Shown here piece by piece: positions 1-5,474 of a stretch of 5,474 nt of DNA (positions are counted from its first letter, which is position 1; every line of letters begins with the position of its first letter). The notes under the pieces are model-generated. The model was not told the origin of the DNA and did not search any database. It worked only from the letters and a program-made list of their open reading frames with translations. The position numbers were made by a program, and so were the translations under genes. The DNA is from Clostridium sp. (GTDB lineage: Bacteria > Bacillota > Clostridia > Acetivibrionales > Acetivibrionaceae). The stretch is from assembly GCA_012841175.1 (NCBI GenBank), contig DUVG01000243.1:1-5474 (forward strand). Direction: 5' to 3'.

Positions 1-621
1 ATCACCTGATTCTTTGATTTCCTTAAGTTGGTCCCTATATTCTTCAAGTATTGTAGTAAATACTGCATAAGCATCTAATCCTAAAATTCTTGTTACTTCA
101 GCAATAAACTTTCTATCACTTGAATCTAAAAGTTTAATTTCATCTTCATCTTTATCATTATTTCTATTATATTCTTTTAACTCTACTTTTTCTTTTAAGC
201 CCTTTATTTCTCTCAACGAGCTAATACCAAAATTTCTAATTTTCATTAAATCTTCATCAGATAAGATATTTAACTCTGAAAAATAAAATACTTTACTTCT
301 CTTAAGACAATTATATGATCTACGACTTAGACCTAAATCCTCAAGTTTAATATCTATATATTCTAAGCCATCATTATAAATAAAAGTCTTTAAATGCTCT
401 TCTATAACTTCAAAATCATGATTGTAAATTAACTTTAAATTTTCCCTTATAGAATAAATTTCATTTAAACTTTTAACCCCTAAACCATATATCTTTTCAA
501 TGCTATTTTGGGGTGTGTCTAATAAATCTTTAATAGTTTTAATTCCTGCTCTATAAAGGGCATTAGTTGATCTTACTGATAGATTTAAATTTTTTATCGA
601 GCCCTCTAATTGGACATGCAC
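1..621 (-). CDS. Tandem RNA polymerase alpha-CTD-like domain protein (3' end outside window)
   Basis: This open frame of 207 codons has no stop before the left edge, so the C-terminus is missing. Two helix-hairpin-helix domains resemble the C-terminal domain of the RNA polymerase alpha subunit (RNA_pol_A_CTD), which binds UP-element DNA and activators. Repeat 1 (about residues 7-60) has LSVRSTNAL and GLGVKSLNEI. Repeat 2 (about 88-146) has LSRRSYNCLKR and FGISSLREI. By alignment to E. coli alpha, repeat 1 keeps counterparts of the DNA-contact residues R265, N268, G296, K298, S299 and E302 (R17, N20, G48, K50, S51, E54). Repeat 2 keeps all except K298, which is Ser134. An acidic linker (about 150-165) leads into a helical segment I cannot assign. 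It is not rpoA itself, because no assembly domain precedes the repeats. GTG at 621 is chosen because AGGAGGG lies six bases upstream; an in-frame ATG at 639 has no such site. Transcription regulation or defence is possible, but the function is unknown. The domain call is firm. Confidence 0.85.
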   Translation of the reverse strand, partial: MHVQLEGSIKNLNLSVRSTNALYRAGIKTIKDLLDTPQNSIEKIYGLGVKSLNEIYSIRENLKLIYNHDFEVIEEHLKTFIYNDGLEYIDIKLEDLGLSRRSYNCLKRSKVFYFSELNILSDEDLMKIRNFGISSLREIKGLKEKVELKEYNRNNDKDEDEIKLLDSSDRKFIAEVTRILGLDAYAVFTTILEEYRDQLKEIKESGD

Positions 622-857
622 CGGTATCCCTCCTAGCATAAGTAATTAACAAGTAAAAGTAACTATGATTTGAACAATAAATATTAAAGTGTATCCATAT
701 TTTTCAGAATTACTTAAATCCCCATCAAATTTCTTCCCATAGATTTAACAGAAAAACATTTATTCTTTTTCCCGTTCATATGTCCAAGTTCTTCAAATCC
801 TATAATTATTCTCATCCACACCTATTAAGCTTTCGCAACCTTAATCAACATTTCTTG
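622..857. other. Intergenic gap of 236 bases with no convincing gene
   Basis: This AT-rich gap separates the last gene of the methyltransferase operon from the alpha-CTD-like gene. I found no GC-rich hairpin followed by a T run that would mark a terminator on the minus strand, and no well-spaced -35/-10 pair. The best structure is a weak inverted repeat, ATTAAG at 824-829 with CTTAAT at 840-845. A 33-codon minus-strand frame (815-714) is present but unsupported. The gap is much longer than the 3-21 base spacings inside the operon, so the alpha-CTD-like gene may have its own promoter here; this is inferred from spacing alone. Confidence 0.6.
628..634 (-). promoter_or_regulatory. Ribosome binding site deciding a GTG start
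   Basis: On the minus strand the sequence reads AGGAGGG, followed by six bases and then GTG at 621-619. This near-perfect Shine-Dalgarno site selects GTG over two alternatives: the in-frame ATG at 639-637, which lies upstream of the site, and the out-of-frame ATG at 617-615, which hits a stop after three codons. Confidence 0.8.
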
Positions 858-1196
858 CTATGTTTTTACTTTTATGAGCTGATCATATTGATCATGGTCT
901 GGGATTTCTTTTTCTTCATCAGCTTCTTTTTTATCTTCCAGTTCCAAATCTTCTATATCCAAAATGTCGATAACCTCTTTCAAGTTTTTTTCATAAGTTT
1001 CTATTTCCTCCGCCAATTTTGAATAGTAGGGTAGCTTATCATACTGTTTTTCTGAAAAGGATTCATTAACTTTTTCCCCAATGGTTACAACAGTATCATC
1101 AATAACCATTCTTAGAAGCTCAAGGCCTTCGATTATATCTATAGCCTTATCAGGAAATTCATTCTTTACACTATTTAGTAGCTCTTGATAGTCCAT
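858..1196 (-). CDS. Unrecognised 112-residue acidic helical protein
   Basis: I do not recognise a family. The protein is complete, with ATG at 1196 and a TAG stop at 858-860. The start is preceded by GGGGG (1203-1207) at six bases. The sequence looks almost entirely helical. Residues 1-60 have a regular hydrophobic pattern (ELLNSVKNEF, IIEGLELLRMVI). Residues 60-90 could form a coiled coil (LAEEIETYEKNLKEVIDIL). The tail is very acidic (roughly 82-104, rich in D, E and K). There is no signal peptide, membrane segment or cysteine motif, so it is probably cytoplasmic. It follows the PC4-like gene by 21 bases and appears to be the last gene of the operon. An acidic helical protein there could be a binding partner of the methyltransferase or ssDNA-binding protein, or a DNA mimic, but this is guesswork from composition. 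That it is a real gene is well supported by the start site, length and colinearity. Confidence 0.8.
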   Translation of the reverse strand: MDYQELLNSVKNEFPDKAIDIIEGLELLRMVIDDTVVTIGEKVNESFSEKQYDKLPYYSKLAEEIETYEKNLKEVIDILDIEDLELEDKKEADEEKEIPDHDQYDQLIKVKT

Positions 1197-1217
1197 AATA
1201 TTCCCCCGTTTTTTATT

Positions 1218-1439
1218 TTATAGATCCATCCCATTTAAAAGTTCTCTTAAAGATTTTAGTTCCTCTCTTGTTAGGGTTATGCCCTTGCCCATCTTTTCAT
1301 GGTCTGGAGCCCAGTCCCTCAAATCATACTTAGCATCTCTCTTATTCCAGCTTATAAGATTTAATTCCTTTGTCCAACCCTTGGATGATTCTGATACTTG
1401 TCCTATTTCTTCTAGAATTTCATAATTAAAGCTTGACAT
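1218..1439 (-). CDS. YdbC/PC4-type single-stranded-DNA-binding protein
   Basis: This 73-residue protein matches the bacterial YdbC family, which has the fold of the eukaryotic coactivator PC4 (p15). The family consists of small dimeric proteins that bind single-stranded nucleic acid, the Lactococcus lactis YdbC protein being a known example. Visible hallmarks are an N-terminal strand (YEILEEIGQVSE), KGWTKELNLISWN at 20-32, KYDLRDWAPDHEKMGKGITL at 37-56, and a C-terminal helix from about 57 to 68. Length fits the family. ATG at 1439 is preferred because AGGAG (1448-1452) lies eight bases upstream. A GTG at 1448 would add three residues and overlap the methyltransferase TGA by four bases, but AGGAG would then run into the start codon. 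The Shine-Dalgarno bases are the final codons of the methyltransferase, which implies translational coupling. A role with unwound DNA or R-loops in the same system is inferred from position; members are also found as stand-alone genes. Confidence 0.9.
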   Translation of the reverse strand: MSSFNYEILEEIGQVSESSKGWTKELNLISWNKRDAKYDLRDWAPDHEKMGKGITLTREELKSLRELLNGMDL

Positions 1440-1444
1440 TTCAT

Positions 1445-4400
1445 TCACTCCTCTCCATAGTGTTCCTCAATTAATTTAATTTCTTCTTCCGTAAAATTGT
1501 ATAAATCATATACTATTTGATCAATTTCTCTTGCATATTCAGATACTTTATTATGTTTTTCTAAATTTCTTAAATAATCTTCCTGTATTGTTATATCTAA
1601 AATATCATCAACAATTGAAATAATTTTATTTTGTGTATTTTGGTTAACATTTTTTATTGGTATTTCAGATAATGGAACTTGGAATAATTCCAATGTTTCA
1701 CCTTTTCTTTTGCCTTTATAATATAGCCAAGTATAATATGGTTTAGAATTTAATAATGCTAATAAGTATTTCAAATTATATTTTGGATCTTTTTGAGTTA
1801 TTACATAAACATCTGATCGACAAAACCACTCTACATCATTATAGGCAAAATTATTCTTTTTTGCTCTATATGGCACCACTATTTTACACTCATTAAAGAT
1901 TCTTTCTGACCTTGGCCTATGAATTGCAGTCCAATGATACTTCTCATTATAGGTTTTTAGTCTGGACTCTAATATTTCTTTATAAGGCAACAAATGTTCT
2001 AAAATATCAGGGTATTTATTTCCATCTAATTTATCAGGATAATAAATTATTTTCTTTTCGGGATAAGTCTTACACCAATATCTTTCAATATCAGAGTTTT
2101 TATAAAAGTCTCTTAATAATTCAACTCCTTCATTAAAGTCATTTAATTTTTTACTATCTCTCTTATTTAGCATGTCTAAAACAAATATACCGTCATTTTT
2201 TTCTATGTTCGATTTGTCAGTAATTTTATTAATGTTTCTTCCTGATATATAGTCACAGCCTGTAACGACACCTTGATTAATTTCAGCTATATCCCCTAGC
2301 CTAACTTCTAATTTGGATAACTTACCTATAACACTTTCTATGGAATTTACAGTACTACCCAATACTCCATTCAACCTTATATAGTTTTCTTCACCTTCAT
2401 AAATATTATCTTGATTCAAATTATTATATTTTGACTGCTTATCTTCCCAACTTGTTATAGCATTTAAAATTTTAGAATCTGCATCCCCCGTCCTGCTAGT
2501 TAGACAAGTTTCAGCGATAATATCTTCATCTTTTCTTTTTGTTAGAATTGTAATCATGTTATGTTGACCTCTTGCTGAGTCAAAGATTTTAAGTTCATTA
2601 AAGTCTATCAGTTTTCTAATATATGACCGTTCTTTTAAATCTAATCTTAACCTTTTAGCACCAAAGGCTGTTGGATAGTAATTAGTTGTAATAAATGATA
2701 TCTCTGAATTTTCATTTCCGATATCTAAAGCAATATGAAAGAAAAAGTAAAATAAATCCATTTTACCTAAGTAGTGTTTTTTCCCAAATTCAGTTTCTGC
2801 AATAGGTCTAAATATATCTTTATTTCCACTTTCTCCTACATATGGCGGATTCCCTATAACAATATCAAACCCACCTTTTTCCTTAAATACTTTTGCAAAT
2901 TCCAATTCCCAGATAAAATATGGCTTTGTCTTTTCTTTTTTGATTTCTTTATATTTTTCTATAGCTTCAGTGTTCCCTGCCTCTCTTAAGCGCTGGTTAA
3001 TTAACTGATCTCTTAGTTCATCTATTCTTAATTTTAAAAACTCTTTATTTCCTTCATCTACTTCAGCAAAATATTGACTTTGCTTCTCAAACATTTCATT
3101 TAGGATTTCCTCTGAATCAAAGAATAGTCTCATTTGTTCTATTTTTTGATTTTTCTTCTTTTCATTTTTTTTCTTCTTTTCTAATATGGACTTATCAAAT
3201 AGTTTTATACCTTCATACTCATCAATCAGACTATTACCTACATGAATGTTCATATCAAGGTTAGGTAGGGGATTAGGCTCTATATTAATTCCATCTATTT
3301 CTTGGTCTACTACTATGGATAGCCAAAGTCTTAGTTTTGTTATATCTATTGCTGACGGTTCTATATCTACTGCAAAAATAGAATCTTTTATTGTATCTAG
3401 TTTCATCTGATAAGGAGAACGCCAATTTCTTATAAATTCTTCTCCATATTTTTCACCAAACGCCCCTTCCTTATCTTTCCTGATTATATATTCAGTTATA
3501 TTATTACGAGCTTTAACAATCTCATTTAACATTCCTAGAGGAAAGGCTCCAGAACCAACTGCTGGATCTGCGACTCTCACATCTCTAAGTGCATCATCTA
3601 TTTCTGAGATATTATTAAGTATTGACTCCTTTATGGTAAACCCTTTTCCATATCCTACATTTCTTCTATTATCTGCATCCCTTATTAATTCTCCATAGAG
3701 TATAAACTCTTTCATGTCTTCATAGGGTACTCCTACTTCATTTACCAAGTGATTTATTAGGCTTTCTTGGCACATGTAATGGACAATCTCCCTTGGAGTA
3801 TAGAAGGCTCCCTTGGATTTTCTATCGCTTACTTCCAGCAATTCTTCAAAGATTCTTCCTAGCATTTCAGGGTCAACTGCTATATCTTTCTCAAGGGGTT
3901 CTGCTTCATTTATTGTAAAGTTAAATCTATCAAATATGTCTAGTATCCCGTCAGCTTTCCTGTTTTTTTCTTTTTTATTTGAAAATATATGATTTGGAAT
4001 TTGGAAATTTATATCCTTCCAATGATAGCCTTCTATAGGTTCGAAAAGTCCACCGTTTAAAAATGGAATCTTGCTATTAAAAGATTTAAAATAGTGGTTT
4101 TTTCTCTTTTTATTTAAAGCATCATAAAAAAACGGCTCTAAATAATCATTAAAGAAATTTTTATTGTTTCTTTCACAGTGTTCCCAAAGTATCTTTCTTA
4201 TAAATTGCCTAGATCCGCTTCCCCAAGGTCTGTCAAATTTATCATTACTTTTAAATATATCTGATAAGATTTCTGCTTCATGATCAGTAAAATCTTTTGA
4301 AGAAATTAATTCTATGTTTAAAGCATAAGTATTTTCATCTATCTTTGTGTAAACCTTTTCTAGCATATCTTTCTTTACCTTATTAACTGAATTATATACT

Positions 4401-5191
4401 AGGGTTAAATCACCTTTTGTGATCTCTTTAGGTACTATTCTTACCCCCAACCAACCTTTTTTCTGTAGGAAGTATAGAAAAGCCAACTGGCCCATTAGTT
4501 TTTTAGCAAACTGTTCCGCAAATTTATCCACTTCAAATCCTAAGCTTTTAGTCTCTTCAATGAAGGCAGTATTTGTTTCTAGATATTCCTTAAGGTCTAG
4601 GTACTTTTCCTTATATACTGTAAAAAAATCTCTTGTTACCTTTTCTACGCTAAAAGCACCTTCTATTTCATCCAAACTAGGGTTGTGTTTATCATCTTGA
4701 AATATAGGTAGTAATTGTGCCCTAGCTGTATGGTTAGGTTCATTTTTCCCAACTAAATAAGAATATCGCCTAGCGGGTGTTAAATCTATGTCTGGACCTT
4801 TTTCTGTAAGAGTATAATCTAATCTTACAAAGGAAAGTCTCCAACTTGGTTCCCCCTCTGTATAAAATGCGACTATGGCAGCTTCTAAGCCTTCATCATC
4901 TAAAATTTTCGAAATAAAATTTCTTTGCATACTTCTAGCTCTATCTATGCTTGTGTGTCGCTTTAATTCTACTGCTAAGACTATAATGTTGTTAGCTTCA
5001 CTATCTTCATATTTTGCCAATGTATAATAGGCATTAATATGATCATTGTATTCTCTTGGTATCCCTATGCGTCTACTTTCACTAAGCATCTCTGCCTCAT
5101 TAAAAAATTCTCTTGTAAATCTCCTAAAGCTATCAATGTTGAATGAATTTCCAAATGTATCTTCTAAAAGATTCATTTTAGTTTGATTCAT
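1445..5191 (-). CDS. Eco57I/TaqI-type adenine-N6 DNA methyltransferase with nuclease-like N-terminus
   Basis: This 1248-residue protein is predicted to methylate adenine N6 in DNA using S-adenosylmethionine. Domains in order: residues 45-130 look like a PD-(D/E)XK-type fold (D63, then E75-L-K77 in VLAVELKR, then SWRLSFVRLDY). A helical region with FLNGGLFEP (377-385) follows. Next comes motif X-like KGAFYTPREIV (460-470), SAM-binding motif I VADPAVGSGAF (540-550), IFAVDIEPSAIDITKLRLW (605-623), and the catalytic NPPY (781-784), which marks N6-adenine enzymes. A Lys/Glu-rich, probably coiled insert spans about 661-760. The C-terminus resembles the TaqI-like specificity domain: GDIAEINQGVVTGCD (966-980), PYRAKKNNFAY and YLLALLNSKPYY (1142-1153). 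GGGGAGG (5200-5206) eight bases before ATG 5191 supports the start over Met6. The size fits type IIG or helicase-associated COG1002 methylases. Methylation is well supported. Self-contained cleavage is uncertain, since the ExK motif may be degenerate and an upstream partner may cut instead. Confidence 0.93.
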   Translation of the reverse strand: MNQTKMNLLEDTFGNSFNIDSFRRFTREFFNEAEMLSESRRIGIPREYNDHINAYYTLAKYEDSEANNIIVLAVELKRHTSIDRARSMQRNFISKILDDEGLEAAIVAFYTEGEPSWRLSFVRLDYTLTEKGPDIDLTPARRYSYLVGKNEPNHTARAQLLPIFQDDKHNPSLDEIEGAFSVEKVTRDFFTVYKEKYLDLKEYLETNTAFIEETKSLGFEVDKFAEQFAKKLMGQLAFLYFLQKKGWLGVRIVPKEITKGDLTLVYNSVNKVKKDMLEKVYTKIDENTYALNIELISSKDFTDHEAEILSDIFKSNDKFDRPWGSGSRQFIRKILWEHCERNNKNFFNDYLEPFFYDALNKKRKNHYFKSFNSKIPFLNGGLFEPIEGYHWKDINFQIPNHIFSNKKEKNRKADGILDIFDRFNFTINEAEPLEKDIAVDPEMLGRIFEELLEVSDRKSKGAFYTPREIVHYMCQESLINHLVNEVGVPYEDMKEFILYGELIRDADNRRNVGYGKGFTIKESILNNISEIDDALRDVRVADPAVGSGAFPLGMLNEIVKARNNITEYIIRKDKEGAFGEKYGEEFIRNWRSPYQMKLDTIKDSIFAVDIEPSAIDITKLRLWLSIVVDQEIDGINIEPNPLPNLDMNIHVGNSLIDEYEGIKLFDKSILEKKKKNEKKKNQKIEQMRLFFDSEEILNEMFEKQSQYFAEVDEGNKEFLKLRIDELRDQLINQRLREAGNTEAIEKYKEIKKEKTKPYFIWELEFAKVFKEKGGFDIVIGNPPYVGESGNKDIFRPIAETEFGKKHYLGKMDLFYFFFHIALDIGNENSEISFITTNYYPTAFGAKRLRLDLKERSYIRKLIDFNELKIFDSARGQHNMITILTKRKDEDIIAETCLTSRTGDADSKILNAITSWEDKQSKYNNLNQDNIYEGEENYIRLNGVLGSTVNSIESVIGKLSKLEVRLGDIAEINQGVVTGCDYISGRNINKITDKSNIEKNDGIFVLDMLNKRDSKKLNDFNEGVELLRDFYKNSDIERYWCKTYPEKKIIYYPDKLDGNKYPDILEHLLPYKEILESRLKTYNEKYHWTAIHRPRSERIFNECKIVVPYRAKKNNFAYNDVEWFCRSDVYVITQKDPKYNLKYLLALLNSKPYYTWLYYKGKRKGETLELFQVPLSEIPIKNVNQNTQNKIISIVDDILDITIQEDYLRNLEKHNKVSEYAREIDQIVYDLYNFTEEEIKLIEEHYGEE
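1448..1452 (-). promoter_or_regulatory. Ribosome binding site of the PC4-like gene, inside the methyltransferase 3' end
   Basis: AGGAG on the minus strand is formed by the last sense codons (GAG GAG) and the first bases of the preceding gene's reading frame end. It sits eight bases before ATG 1439-1437 and favours that start over GTG at 1448-1446. Ribosomes finishing the methyltransferase would stop right at this site. Confidence 0.65.
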
Positions 5192-5194
5192 TTT

Positions 5195-5474
5195 TTAAAC
5201 CTCCCCTTTCTGTAAATATGAAGATAGAATAATCTCTGTATCCCCTGATAGATTCGTTCTTTTTTTACCATGTCTTTTTTCTAAATATTTTTCCGGAAGT
5301 AAATCTCTAATTATATAAAATATTCTTACAGGATCTACTATACCTTTAATTTCTTTTAATACTTCTTTTGAAATGCTAGAAGGTATATTACCATCCTCCC
5401 AAGTACTTATCATTTGCTTTATTAAGTCTTCCTCTCCATCTGTAAAGGTCTTGTTTCTTCTAATGGCTTTCAAG
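5195..5474 (-). CDS. C-terminal fragment of a probable helicase-type protein (5' end outside window)
   Basis: An open frame of 92 codons runs in from the right edge and ends with TAA at 5195-5197. A TTG codon at 5473-5471 could in theory be a start, but it sits at the window edge with no visible ribosome site, so I read this as the tail of a longer gene. The fragment is helical and charged: FTDGEEDLIKQMISTWEDG near its start, DPVRIFYIIRDLLPEKYLE in the middle, and EIILSSYL just before the end. From memory, similar endings occur in the SNF2/DEAD helicases, some with a phospholipase D-like nuclease domain, that precede methylases of this type. No helicase motif is in the window, so the assignment rests on that resemblance and on the three-base gap to the methyltransferase. 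The alternative is a small stand-alone accessory protein starting at or just beyond the edge. Confidence 0.6.
   Translation of the reverse strand, partial: LKAIRRNKTFTDGEEDLIKQMISTWEDGNIPSSISKEVLKEIKGIVDPVRIFYIIRDLLPEKYLEKRHGKKRTNLSGDTEIILSSYLQKGEV
5200..5206 (-). promoter_or_regulatory. Ribosome binding site of the methyltransferase, inside the upstream gene's 3' end
   Basis: GGGGAGG on the minus strand lies eight bases before ATG 5191-5189 and is embedded in the last codons (Lys-Gly-Glu-Val) of the upstream gene. It supports the first Met over the in-frame Met at residue 6, and implies that the two genes are coupled in translation. Confidence 0.8.

Noticed and set aside
751..771. GAAAAA...TTTTTC inverted repeat in the gap
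   Set aside because: The stem is almost all A-T pairs, is symmetric in low-complexity sequence, and has no GC core. It is expected by chance at this base composition.
824..845. Inverted repeat ATTAAG/CTTAAT after the 112-residue gene, considered as a terminator
   Set aside because: Only six AT-rich pairs with a ten-base loop and no T run on the minus strand, so it is not a convincing intrinsic terminator.
780..1022. Plus-strand frame of 80 codons rich in Phe and Tyr
   Set aside because: It is antisense to the 112-residue gene. The Phe-rich composition mirrors Lys/Glu codons on the other strand, and no ribosome site is visible.
1912..2136. Plus-strand frame of 74 codons
   Set aside because: It lies wholly antisense to the methyltransferase C-terminal region, which has clear family motifs.
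2774..2989. Plus-strand frame of 71 codons rich in Phe
   Set aside because: It is antisense to the NPPY region of the methyltransferase. Its composition is a shadow of the Lys-rich strand.
4419..4700. Plus-strand frame of 93 codons
   Set aside because: It is antisense to the methyltransferase helical region, with no start signal and no recognisable protein features.
858..5474. Assignment of the operon as canonical DISARM
   Set aside because: Only the methylase, plus a possible helicase tail, fits. No drmA, drmB or drmC gene is visible, and the downstream genes differ.
1..5474. CRISPR array, tRNA, rRNA or insertion sequence
   Set aside because: No regularly spaced repeats, tRNA-like cloverleaf, rRNA signature, transposase or terminal inverted repeats were seen.

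Overview
The window looks like chromosomal or island DNA from a low-GC Gram-positive bacterium, most likely in Clostridia. It is strongly AT-rich, AGA and ATA codons are common, and the genes carry strong purine-rich Shine-Dalgarno sites. This placement is inferred from composition and protein style only. Every supported gene lies on the minus strand, so the biological reading order runs from high to low coordinates.

Layout in transcription order. (1) At 5474-5195 is the C-terminal end of a large upstream gene. It resembles the tail of the helicases that often precede this type of methylase, but no helicase motif is visible. (2) At 5191-1445 is a 1248-residue Eco57I/TaqI-type adenine-N6 DNA methyltransferase with a nuclease-like N-terminal domain and a TaqI-like C-terminal specificity region. 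(3) At 1439-1218 is a 73-residue YdbC/PC4-type single-stranded-DNA-binding protein, whose Shine-Dalgarno site is formed by the last codons of the methyltransferase. (4) At 1196-858 is an unrecognised 112-residue acidic helical protein. Spacings of 3, 5 and 21 bases suggest one co-transcribed, translationally coupled unit. (5) A 236-base gap (857-622) holds no convincing gene or terminator. (6) At 621-1 is the N-terminal 207 residues of a protein with two tandem domains that look like the C-terminal domain of the RNA polymerase alpha subunit. It has a GTG start behind a near-perfect Shine-Dalgarno site and runs off the left edge.

Working model (inference): genes 1-4 form a restriction/anti-phage operon. 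The methyltransferase would mark host DNA, and the upstream protein, if it is a helicase, would act as translocase and perhaps effector. The PC4-like protein would bind unwound single strands, and the 112-residue protein would be an accessory subunit. The layout recalls class 1 DISARM (helicase next to an adenine methylase), but no DISARM-specific drmA, drmB or drmC gene is visible. The tandem alpha-CTD protein may belong to the same island, either as a DNA-binding regulator or as another defence component.
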